DNA of 5,231 nucleotides. Origin: Verrucomicrobiota bacterium (GTDB lineage Bacteria > Verrucomicrobiota > Verrucomicrobiia > Chthoniobacterales > Terrimicrobiaceae). Position 1 is the first letter of the stretch. The number at the start of each line of letters is the position of its first letter. Made by a program: the position numbers and the translations under genes. The stretch is from the NCBI GenBank assembly GCA_026398285.1, contig JAPLTI010000254.1, forward strand, positions 1 through 5,231. Reading direction: 5' to 3'. Shown here in pieces: positions 1 to 5,067 of this stretch. The notes under the pieces were generated by a model that worked only from the letters and a program-made list of their open reading frames with translations, was not told the origin of the DNA and ran no database searches.

Positions 1-135
1 CCTCTCTCCGTCGAATGGGAGGACATCCGCATGGATCGCATACATGGTGCCACCGAGGCGGCCGCGTTTGTGAAAAAACTCGATTTCGCACCCAGCTCAG
101 TCGCCTTCGATGCCGCCTTCGAAAAGAAATCCTAA
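1..135 (+). CDS. Sugar phosphate isomerase/epimerase, C-terminal end (5' truncated)
   Basis: Frame 1 is open from the window edge and ends at TAA (133-135), giving the last 44 residues of a protein whose start lies upstream. The visible tail includes EWED, MDR, HGATEAAAFV and FDAAFEK. This pattern is typical of the C-terminus of the xylose-isomerase-like TIM-barrel family (AP endonuclease 2 family), whose members isomerise or epimerise sugars or keto-sugars in the cytoplasm. The barrel and metal ligands are outside the window, so substrate and exact reaction cannot be read. The stop shares its last base with the start codon of the downstream Gfo/Idh/MocA gene, so the two are almost certainly co-transcribed and translationally coupled. 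This pairing is common in catabolism of modified sugars, cyclitols and 3-keto-sugars. Family assignment is fairly secure despite the short fragment. Confidence 0.75.
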   Translation, partial: PLSVEWEDIRMDRIHGATEAAAFVKKLDFAPSSVAFDAAFEKKS

Positions 136-1301
136 TGAACAAGCCTGCATCCCAACGCAAAATCCGCATGGGAATGGTCGGTGGAGGCCGCGGCGCCTTC
201 ATCGGAGCCATTCACCGCATCGCCGCCGCTATGGACGGCCGCATCGAACTCGTCTGCGGAGCCTTCAGCAGCGACCCGCAGCGTTCGCGCGATTCCGGAG
301 CCGACTTCTATCTTCCGGCCTCGCGCTGCTACGGTTCGTTTGAGGAGATGATGAAATCCGAAGCCGCGCTGCCTCTCGGCGAGCGGATGGATTTCGTCTC
401 CATCGTCACGCCAAACCATGTCCATTTCCCCGCCGCCAAATCGGCTCTGGAGCATGGATTCGCGGTTCTTTCCGACAAGCCGGCCACATTCAATCTCGCG
501 GAAGCGCTGGAGTTGAGAGAAATCATTTCCCGCACCGGCCTGCTCTACGGGCTCACGCACAACTACACCGGCTACCCGCTCGTCAAGGAAGCCTGCGAAA
601 TCGTCCGCTCCGGTCGCCTCGGCAAACTCCGCAAGGTCGTTGTGGAGTATCCGCAAGGTTGGCTGGCCACGCGCATCGAGGAATCCGGCCAAAAGCAAGC
701 CGCCTGGCGCACCGATCCCAAGCGCTCCGGCGCCGCCGGCTGCATCGGCGACATCGGCACGCATGCCGAAAATCTGGCTGAATACATCACCGGTCTGCGC
801 ATCAAAGAACTCGCGGCCGACATCACGGCTTTTGTCGATGGCCGCCTCCTCGACGACGACGCCAATGTGCTGCTTCGCTTCGAGGGCGGCGCGAAGGGAA
901 TCCTGCACGCCTCCCAGATTTCCGTGGGCGAAGAGAACAATCTCAACATCCGCATCTATGGCGAGACCGGTGGCCTCGAGTGGCATCAGCGCGAGCCGAA
1001 TACACTTCTCCTCAAATGGCCCGACCGGCCTGTGGAAATCCTCCGCACCGGCATGGGCTATCTTGGAAAAGCCGCAGCAGCAGCGACAAGAACCCCTCCC
1101 ACCCATCCGGAGGGCTACTTGGAAGCCTTCGCCAACATCTACCGCAATTTCGCCAACCACCTCGCCAGCGTCATTGACGGAACCACTCCCGATCCCGTCT
1201 CACTCGACTACCCCGGCATCGAAGACGGCATTCGCGGAATGGCCTTCATCGAGGCCGTGGTCGAGAGTTCCCAAGGTAATGCGCGCTGGACGCCGCTATA
1301 G
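135..1301 (+). CDS. Gfo/Idh/MocA family NAD(P)-dependent oxidoreductase
   Basis: This 388-residue protein has the usual family length. Residues 11-24 hold the glycine-rich nucleotide-binding turn (GGGRG, 16-20) ending a first beta strand of a Rossmann fold. DKP at 114-116 matches the EKP-type motif that carries the cofactor/substrate lysine. GDIGTH at 205-210 supplies the expected Asp/His catalytic pair in the C-terminal alpha/beta domain. The THNYTGYP stretch (141-148) marks a sugar-dehydrogenase-like subgroup. It probably oxidises or reduces a hydroxyl of a sugar, sugar acid or cyclitol using NAD(P) in the cytoplasm; the substrate cannot be inferred. The ATG at 135 is chosen because it overlaps the upstream stop (TAATG) and begins just before the Rossmann motif. 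An in-frame ATG at 15 would add 40 Arg/Cys-rich residues that lie inside the upstream gene. No Shine-Dalgarno is visible, which fits coupling. Confidence 0.92.
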   Translation: MNKPASQRKIRMGMVGGGRGAFIGAIHRIAAAMDGRIELVCGAFSSDPQRSRDSGADFYLPASRCYGSFEEMMKSEAALPLGERMDFVSIVTPNHVHFPAAKSALEHGFAVLSDKPATFNLAEALELREIISRTGLLYGLTHNYTGYPLVKEACEIVRSGRLGKLRKVVVEYPQGWLATRIEESGQKQAAWRTDPKRSGAAGCIGDIGTHAENLAEYITGLRIKELAADITAFVDGRLLDDDANVLLRFEGGAKGILHASQISVGEENNLNIRIYGETGGLEWHQREPNTLLLKWPDRPVEILRTGMGYLGKAAAAATRTPPTHPEGYLEAFANIYRNFANHLASVIDGTTPDPVSLDYPGIEDGIRGMAFIEAVVESSQGNARWTPL

Positions 1302-1308
1302 GGTTGAG
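1299..1308 (+). repeat. Stop-codon-associated 10-mer TAGGGTTGAG, copy 1
   Basis: The ten bases TAGGGTTGAG begin with the TAG stop of the oxidoreductase gene. The same ten bases occur at 2524-2533, where they again begin exactly with the TAG stop of the preceding gene, and in both places an A-type repeat follows on the same strand. This may be the outer edge of the intergenic repeat composite. Two copies of a 10-mer are thin evidence. Confidence 0.4.
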
Positions 1309-1366
1309 CTGGCAGTAGGGGGAGCATACGTGCAGGCGCGAGGCGGAGTTTAGGCGGGATGCATCG

Positions 1367-1392
1367 TGTAGCAGCGTCTCTGTGAGTGCCGG
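1367..1392 (+). repeat. Repeat A0, degenerate half-copy of the A palindrome
   Basis: These 26 bases match the left arm of repeat A1 (2550-2575) at 21 of 26 positions by eye, including the shared core GCGTCTCT. The right arm present in A1 and A2 is missing here, so this is a decayed or truncated copy. It lies 66 bases past the oxidoreductase stop and 17 bases before repeat B1, the same A-then-B order and orientation seen at 2550-2753. The bases before it (about 1316-1345, beginning GGGGGAGCATACGTGCAGGC) loosely resemble the reverse complement of sequence flanking A2. Confidence 0.55.
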
Positions 1393-1409
1393 GGGGCCAG
1401 CGTGCATAT

Positions 1410-1591
1410 GGGAGGGGCATCATCTTGCATGCCCCATTTTTCAGCTGCGAAGCGGCGTCTGATGGGAGGCGCGATTGACGGCGGTGCAGGCGAATGGCGT
1501 TATTCGAGCGGTTTTGGCGGGGCGGTGTCTGGGAGTGGTTTTGCGGCTTCCGTGTTTGATATTTGGGCCATGCGGGACGATGGCCCTCCCA
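1410..1591. repeat. Repeat B1, MITE-like element with hairpin-forming inverted ends
   Basis: The left end (1410-1439) and the reverse complement of the right end (1561-1590) agree at about 23 of 30 positions, so this 180-base stretch is bounded by imperfect inverted repeats. Each end is also a hairpin: GGGGCAT/ATGCCCC on the left (1414-1420 and 1429-1435) and GGGCCAT/ATGGCCC on the right (1565-1571 and 1580-1586). The two ends differ by changes that preserve stem pairing. The left end plus TTTTTCAGC and a GCGGCG motif also aligns with repeat B2 at 2641-2688. The interior (1445-1560) is not palindromic and encodes no recognisable protein. It looks like a non-autonomous palindromic intergenic element; no transposase is present. 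Confidence 0.6.
1414..1441 (+). terminator. Possible Rho-independent terminator after the sugar operon
   Basis: A perfect 7-bp stem GGGGCAT/ATGCCCC with an 8-base loop is followed by ATTTTT, 113 bases after the oxidoreductase stop. The shape fits an intrinsic terminator on the plus strand. The same hairpin is also the left end of repeat B1, so any termination may be supplied by the repeat. The U-tract is short and the distance from the stop is long, hence moderate confidence. Confidence 0.45.
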
Positions 1592-1641
1592 AAATGAGTT
1601 CTGCAAAGAACGATTTTGCGAGTAGGAACGAAGTCATCTGA

Positions 1642-1992
1642 ATGAAAAATCTGCGCGACTCCGATATTGAGGAGATGTTCTCACGCTCGAGCGGGCCTGG
1701 CGGGCAGCATGTGAACAAGGTTTCGACGGCTGTCACTCTGCGTCATGTTCCGACGGGGTTGAGTGTGACGGTTTCGGATTCACGCTCGCAGGCGATGAAT
1801 CGGGAGACCGCGCGGCGGAGGCTTCTGCAAAAAATCAATGAAGCGGCGGAGGCCAAGAAGCTGGAGCAGTTGGCGGAAGCCTCTCGGGAACGGCGGCGAA
1901 AGGCCAAGCGCTCGCGGGGCACGAAGGCGAAGCTGGTCGAATCGAAGCGCCGCCGCTCGGAAACGAAAAAGATGCGTGGTAAGGTGGCCTGA
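1642..1992 (+). CDS. RF-1 domain (GGQ) protein, likely ribosome-rescue peptidyl-tRNA hydrolase
   Basis: The 116-residue protein carries the class-I release-factor catalytic loop SGPGGQHVNK at 17-26, with GGQ at 20-22, which triggers peptidyl-tRNA hydrolysis in the ribosomal peptidyl transferase centre. The RF-type core follows: RHVPTGL (34-40) and SRSQAMNRE (47-55). Residues 60 onward form a charged helix and a very basic tail ending in KKMRGKVA. No codon-recognition domain is present and the protein is far shorter than RF1/RF2 (about 360 residues), so codon-independent rescue of stalled ribosomes is the natural inference. The tail resembles that of ArfB (YaeJ, about 140 residues), which enters the empty mRNA channel, but the core reads more like canonical RFs and lacks ArfB's insertion after the GGQ loop. 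The ATG is preceded by a weakly placed AGGA (1624-1627). The next gene follows after 6 bases. Confidence 0.85.
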   Translation: MKNLRDSDIEEMFSRSSGPGGQHVNKVSTAVTLRHVPTGLSVTVSDSRSQAMNRETARRRLLQKINEAAEAKKLEQLAEASRERRRKAKRSRGTKAKLVESKRRRSETKKMRGKVA

Positions 1993-1998
1993 TATCCG

Positions 1999-2526
1999 AT
2001 GAACGACTCCGCTTTTTCCGAATCCGCCGCACGACTCTGCTCTGCGTGCGGCATGTGCTGCAACGGGGTGCTTTTCCATGGAATGGCCGTCCAACCCGAG
2101 GATTCACTTCGAGCCTTGGCGGCAAAGGGGCTGAGGGCGAGGCGGCGCGATGGGGAGTTGCAATTTCAACAACCTTGTCCGGCGCATGACGGGAATTGCT
2201 GCCGGATTTATGCCGAGCGACCGCAGCGGTGCCGTGCGTTCGACTGCCGTCAACTTCTGGCCGTTTCAGCAGGCCAAATCACCGAGGCGCAGGCCATGGA
2301 AAAAATCCAAGAAGCCAGGAGGCGTAGCGACCGCGTGCGTGAGTTGCTCGAAATGCTGGGCGATGACCGAAAAATCCGGCCGCTGGTCACTCGGTGCGCG
2401 GGTATTTTTACTCCACCACTCGACCCCTCCCCACACGCAGAGGCTTTGCGCGCGGAGTTGCGGGGTGCGATGACCGCGTTGGAAGAAGTGCTGGCCAAGG
2501 ATTTTCGCACTGGGCCAAGGCAGTAG
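1999..2526 (+). CDS. YkgJ-family cysteine cluster protein (CxxCxxCC)
   Basis: This 175-residue protein has the N-terminal CxxCxxCC signature at C14, C17, C20 and C21, followed by C60, C67-C68, C78 and C83 (the last two in the context RCRAFDC). This spacing is characteristic of the YkgJ/UPF0153 family, annotated as zinc- or iron-chelating; some members are proposed to bind Fe-S clusters. Biochemical function is generally unknown. The C-terminal half (about 95-170) looks helical and charged and has no motif I recognise. There is no signal peptide or membrane segment, so it is probably cytoplasmic. It starts 6 bases after the release-factor-like gene without its own clear Shine-Dalgarno, so the two are likely one transcription unit. 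Whether they share a function is unknown. Its TAG stop begins a repeated 10-mer. Confidence 0.85.
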   Translation: MNDSAFSESAARLCSACGMCCNGVLFHGMAVQPEDSLRALAAKGLRARRRDGELQFQQPCPAHDGNCCRIYAERPQRCRAFDCRQLLAVSAGQITEAQAMEKIQEARRRSDRVRELLEMLGDDRKIRPLVTRCAGIFTPPLDPSPHAEALRAELRGAMTALEEVLAKDFRTGPRQ

Positions 2527-2533
2527 GGTTGAG
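2524..2533 (+). repeat. Stop-codon-associated 10-mer TAGGGTTGAG, copy 2
   Basis: This is the second copy of the 10-mer also found at 1299-1308. Here too its first three bases are the stop codon of the preceding gene, in this case the YkgJ-family gene. Repeat A1 follows 16 bases later. GGCAGTAGGG, which spans this stop (2519-2528), also occurs at 1311-1320. Confidence 0.4.
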
Positions 2534-2549
2534 GGATCGGGGCGGTTGC

Positions 2550-2615
2550 TATGGCGGCGTCTCTATGAGCGCCGGATGGCGCCTCCGATTCGGCAGTCAT
2601 AGACAGCCGCTACAA
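2550..2615. repeat. Repeat A1, imperfect palindrome
   Basis: About 66 bases in the gap between convergent genes. The left arm (2552-2568, TGGCGGCGTCTCTATGA) is roughly the reverse complement of the right arm (2597-2614), giving an imperfect hairpin that could act at either strand's 3' end. The right 33 bases (2583-2615) are identical to 2817-2849 in A2, and the left 26 bases match A0 (1367-1392). It behaves like a REP or MITE-type intergenic palindrome; no coding content was seen. Confidence 0.75.
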
Positions 2616-2640
2616 TCCCGCGCGGCAGTGCGAATCGTTT

Positions 2641-2753
2641 GGAGGGTCGACCTCCGGCTTGACCCGTTTTTCAGCCGCCCCAGCGGCGTTTCTTTTGGAT
2701 ACAATGGCGGCTGCGCCGCGCAAATGGGTCAGCGACGGCGCGCCGACCCTACC
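2641..2753. repeat. Repeat B2, palindromic element with inverted ends
   Basis: This 113-base element has inverted ends: GGAGGGTCGACC... at 2641-2665 and the reverse complement of 2726-2753 (GGTAGGGTCGGC...). Each end also carries GGGTC/GACCC arms that can fold alone. Two small GC hairpins lie inside, GCCGC-loop-GCGGC at 2674-2687 and GCGGC-TGC-GCCGC at 2707-2719. The left 48 bases align with the left end of B1, including TTTTTCAGC after the first hairpin. It is shorter than B1, mostly because its interior is smaller. Confidence 0.65.
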
Positions 2754-2785
2754 TTGCGTGCACGAGCGCGCTGCCGCGCGGATGC

Positions 2786-2849
2786 TGTGGCGGCATCTCT
2801 ATGAACACAAGGGATGCTCCGATTCGGCAGTCATAGACAGCCGCTACAA
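2786..2849. repeat. Repeat A2, imperfect palindrome
   Basis: A direct copy of A1 in the same orientation. Its arms TGTGGCGGCATCTCTATGA (2786-2804) and 2831-2848 pair imperfectly. The right half (2817-2849) is a perfect 33-base match to A1, while the loop-side bases 2805-2816 differ. It lies 63 bases beyond the stop of hipA (minus strand) and may help end transcription from both sides. The following bases 2860-2886 (GGCGGGACGCCTGTGCTCCC and flanks) form a further palindrome-like GC block. Confidence 0.75.
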
Positions 2850-2911
2850 AACCGAGCGAAGGCGGGACGCCTGTGCTCCCCTCCAAAAGTGCAGAAGCAA
2901 GCGGCATTTTG

Positions 2912-4207
2912 CTATGAGGGTTTGGAAACGAGCTCTGCGCATTTCCTGCTGTGCGCCAACAGGCATTCCACCAAATTCGGGATGACGGGATGATTGATGC
3001 CATCGTTGGCAAGTCGATGGGCTGCGCGTTCGGCTGCCTCGGGAAGCGATGCGGCCATTAGCGCAATGCGGTCGAGAAGTTCCTTGGAAGAAATTCGAAT
3101 TTCACGGGCGCAGGATTCCCACTCTTTTTTGCCGATGCGCCACAAGCGGTATTCCGACCCGATTTTCATTGCGAGTGTGGCCGTGCGCGGTTGGATTTGC
3201 CGTGGATAGGGAAGTGAACTTGCCAAATCGTAGAGCGGCGCCAACCGGACCTGCCCGCCCGCGCCGAGGAGAAAGGAATAATTTTTTGCATGTCCGTCCG
3301 TGCCTCCCATGAGCCAGTTCAAAATCAAACTGTCGGCGAAGCGCAACACATCCTCGTCAGGGCTGACCGAGTGGGATCGAATTAATTCTGCGATCGCTTT
3401 TGGCGACGGCCCTCCCTGGTTTTGATATTTTTTTTGAGGGCGCACCGAAAGGGCCTGGCACATGTCCTCCTGATGGATTCGCTGGATGCTTGATCCCTTT
3501 GCCAAGCGGTCATAGCGCTCGACAACGATCACCAGAAGGCCGCCGCAGATGCAGACGCTGGAATTCGCAGCAGCGAATCCGAGTTCCACCGCAAGTTGCA
3601 GACAAAAATGCTCGTTCTCGGTTTGTCCATCGAACGCTCCAGTGGAGGGTTTCAGGATGTGGGTGGTGGGCGTTCTGCCCTCGGGCACGCCCCAGCGACC
3701 GGAATCCCTTTTGCGGTAGAGAGCGAGCTTGGGTTGGGCGCCGGCGAGGCTGAATTGGCCCTTGTCACTGCCAAGTCTGGTTGCGGCGGCATCTGACGCC
3801 AACAGAGCGATGCGTTCATCCAGCTCGGTATTGGAAATCCAGTGCACGGTCGGCTTTTTCGATGGCCCGAGCAAATGCTCCACACGATCCGGTCTGGCAA
3901 ACTGGATGGCACCAGCGCAGTCCTCGCCGACATTCTCAATCAAGCGGAACGGATTTCGCGGAGAGACGCGGAACTTCTGGCCCCAACGCTGCAACACCAC
4001 TTCATTGTCGGGCAGCAAACCCCACAAGAACGCCTCCGTCTTCGAGTGCCCGTGTTCTTGGACTACGAGCGGCATGGACAGCGACATCGGAAACGCCGAG
4101 GCATCATCACTCCAAGAGGGGTCGTAGTGAAAATCCAAACGCCCACCTTCGTAACGAACTTCGCCCATGATTCGACCACCGGCGATTGCGAGCAATCGAT
4201 TCTTCAT
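2912..4207 (-). CDS. hipA: HipA-family serine/threonine kinase toxin
   Basis: The 431-residue protein is close to E. coli HipA (440). An N-terminal couple_hipA-like subdomain spans about 1-105, followed by the HipA_C kinase region (about 150-390). Visible kinase features are SLAGAQPKLAL (153-163), corresponding to the flexible loop whose serine is autophosphorylated in E. coli HipA; THILKP (182-187) with the ATP-binding lysine; ENEHFCLQLA (197-206); ERYDR (230-234); HQEDMCQAL (245-253); catalytic TDGHAKN (303-309); and the metal-binding D327 in YDLASS. All key residues appear intact, so it is probably active. Known HipA phosphorylates glutamyl-tRNA synthetase and stops translation, although relatives choose other targets. 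Its ATG overlaps the hipB stop by 4 bases (ATGA), the standard antitoxin-first order. The convergent neighbour ends 385 bases away across repeats. Confidence 0.95.
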   Translation of the reverse strand: MKNRLLAIAGGRIMGEVRYEGGRLDFHYDPSWSDDASAFPMSLSMPLVVQEHGHSKTEAFLWGLLPDNEVVLQRWGQKFRVSPRNPFRLIENVGEDCAGAIQFARPDRVEHLLGPSKKPTVHWISNTELDERIALLASDAAATRLGSDKGQFSLAGAQPKLALYRKRDSGRWGVPEGRTPTTHILKPSTGAFDGQTENEHFCLQLAVELGFAAANSSVCICGGLLVIVVERYDRLAKGSSIQRIHQEDMCQALSVRPQKKYQNQGGPSPKAIAELIRSHSVSPDEDVLRFADSLILNWLMGGTDGHAKNYSFLLGAGGQVRLAPLYDLASSLPYPRQIQPRTATLAMKIGSEYRLWRIGKKEWESCAREIRISSKELLDRIALMAASLPEAAERAAHRLANDGINHPVIPNLVECLLAHSRKCAELVSKPS

Positions 4208-4482
4208 GGGCGCCGTCGGCCTCGCTCCAGAATGGCCGTTAAATCATCCTCTGCGTTTGATGGCGGGATTTGCCGGGATTCGGCAAGGTCGATCTCCAAT
4301 CCCAGTTCCTTAAGCGTGCGAAACACCAAGCCCCACTCGACGGTGGATTTGCCTTTTTCGAAATCAATGATCCACTCGCGGCCAACGCCGACAGCCGCTG
4401 CCAGTTGGGCTTGCGCCCAACCCAGTTCCCGCCGCCGTTTCCGCGCCAGCGCGGCAACATCACGAACGGTTTTTGTTTTCAT
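4204..4482 (-). CDS. hipB: HipB-like antitoxin, XRE-family helix-turn-helix repressor
   Basis: From the ATG at 4482 this is a 92-residue protein, close to E. coli HipB (88). Residues 13-46 form a Cro/C1-type HTH: ARKRRRELGWAQAQLAAAVG, then the recognition helix region VGREWIIDFEKGK. A strand (GLEIDLAES) follows that in HipB helps dimerisation, then an acidic and basic tail. It should bind HipA, neutralise it and repress the operon. An in-frame upstream ATG (4602) would add 40 residues encoded by the GC hairpin and AT-rich promoter-like DNA, with no conserved content, so it is rejected. No clear Shine-Dalgarno precedes the ATG. The stop overlaps hipA's start by 4 bases. Confidence 0.93.
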   Translation of the reverse strand: MKTKTVRDVAALARKRRRELGWAQAQLAAAVGVGREWIIDFEKGKSTVEWGLVFRTLKELGLEIDLAESRQIPPSNAEDDLTAILERGRRRP

Positions 4483-4488
4483 GGCAAA

Positions 4489-4521
4489 AATATAACATGT
4501 CGGCGAACGGCCGCAATATAA
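4489..4521 (-). promoter_or_regulatory. Candidate hipBA promoter/operator
   Basis: Just upstream of hipB the GC-rich sequence gives way to two copies of TTATATT (minus strand; 4515-4521 and 4489-4495), 26 bases apart. Each contains a TATATT that could be a -10 element. The proximal one has TTGCGG (3 of 6 to TTGACA) 16 bases upstream and would start transcription at or next to the hipB ATG, giving a near-leaderless mRNA. The distal one would leave a leader of roughly 25 bases. The palindrome ACATGT (4495-4500) abuts the proximal copy. HipB-type repressors bind their own promoter, so these repeats are operator candidates; the classical E. coli HipB site is not seen. Confidence 0.4.
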
Positions 4522-4527
4522 TTTGTT

Positions 4528-4632
4528 GCCTAACGACCCCATTCTATCCGGGCGCGGGGCGCACCCGACTGCACCCGAGGCAGGTGCGCTCCCCGAGACC
4601 AAAAACCAATACGCGAACGAAGCGACTCATCG
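4528..4632. other. Intergenic region between the PIN toxin and hipB, with GC-rich hairpin
   Basis: No gene is visible here. A hairpin pairs CGGGGCGCACC (4555-4565) with GGTGCGCTCCCCG (4583-4595), one bulged base, 17-base loop. No T-run follows on either strand, so it is not a clear intrinsic terminator. On the minus strand the region is bounded by TAACGA (overlapping the toxin stop TAA) and TCGTTAGGC, which are complementary over six bases. The GGGGAGCGCA arm resembles GGGGAGCACA next to repeat A2 on the same strand, suggesting another member of the intergenic palindrome family. Confidence 0.5.
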
Positions 4633-5067
4633 TTACAGTGGCACCTTCATGCCTTCAGCTTCGGCGAGTTTTTTCTGGTTGGCATCGAAGGTGAGGAACT
4701 GTTTCGCGTTCAGTCGAAGGGCTGCTGCCAAATGGAGAATGTCAAAGCCGCGATGCCCGCCTGTGAGTGAGTATGTGGAGGAGAGCCGTTTTGCTTCATC
4801 CACGACATCCGCGAGATTGCAGACCTGAATCTTCAACCTCGCAGCGGCGCGATCCGCTTCGAATTGCGCCCAAAAGAGAGCTGCTTCTCTGGGGCCAATC
4901 CCCTTCCGGAACTCTGCAAATCGAAGCGCGTTTCCCAGTTCATACTCGTTCAGTGTGCTGAGGGTCAGGGCGGTGCGGCAGGTCTGCATCCATGCCACCG
5001 CACGCGGCGTATTGCCATCATTCCCGTAGAGCGAGAACAAGAAGCTGGTGTCCGCACAGATTACCAT
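4633..5067 (-). CDS. PIN-domain ribonuclease toxin (VapC-like)
   Basis: The 144-residue protein matches the size of VapC toxins. The PIN acidic active site is visible in order: D6 in CADTSFL, E43 in NEYELGNAL, D109 in GFDILHLAAA and D128 in LTFDANQKKLA. These residues coordinate Mg2+ or Mn2+ for cleavage of RNA; known VapCs cut initiator tRNA, other tRNAs or the sarcin-ricin loop, but the target here cannot be read. The ATG at 5067 overlaps the upstream antitoxin stop (ATGGTAA, 7 bases shared), so translation is coupled with the antitoxin first. The antitoxin is of the Phd/YefM type rather than AbrB-like VapB, a combination common in many phyla. All catalytic residues are present, so it is probably functional. 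The stop falls at 4633-4635, 150 bases from hipB. Confidence 0.92.
   Translation of the reverse strand: MVICADTSFLFSLYGNDGNTPRAVAWMQTCRTALTLSTLNEYELGNALRFAEFRKGIGPREAALFWAQFEADRAAARLKIQVCNLADVVDEAKRLSSTYSLTGGHRGFDILHLAAALRLNAKQFLTFDANQKKLAEAEGMKVPL

Noticed and set aside
15..134. 40-residue N-terminal extension of the oxidoreductase from the ATG at 15
   Set aside because: It overlaps the end of the isomerase gene in another frame, is rich in Arg, Cys and His, and is not part of the family fold; the ATG at 135 overlaps the upstream stop and leads straight into the Rossmann motif.
132..1160. Long minus-strand open frame of 342 residues opposite the oxidoreductase
   Set aside because: It is an antisense shadow produced by GC-rich codons; its sequence shows no family motif, whereas the plus strand carries a complete Gfo/Idh/MocA protein.
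1598..1619. Small hairpin GTTCT-GCAA-AGAAC with GATTTTGC before the release-factor-like gene
   Set aside because: A 5-bp stem is easily found by chance and the T-run is short; not enough to call an attenuator or terminator.
1402..1641. 79-residue plus-strand frame whose TGA directly abuts the release-factor-like start
   Set aside because: It lies almost wholly within repeat B1, has low-complexity Gly/Ser/Ala composition and no recognisable domain.
2550..2849. CRISPR array
   Set aside because: There are only two matching 33-bp units about 200 bases apart, the units are palindromic elements with a different repeat between them, and no cas genes are present.
2394..2985. Plus-strand open frames across the convergent gap
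   Set aside because: They run out of a real gene in the wrong frame or through A and B repeats, and match no protein pattern.
4517..4522. Perfect TATAAT on the plus strand as a promoter
   Set aside because: Downstream on the plus strand lie only antisense frames to the PIN toxin; the AT-rich patch is better explained as the hipBA promoter on the minus strand, although an antisense RNA cannot be excluded.
4483..4602. Longer hipB start at 4602
   Set aside because: The added 40 residues would be encoded by the GC hairpin and the AT-rich promoter-like DNA, and exceed normal HipB length.
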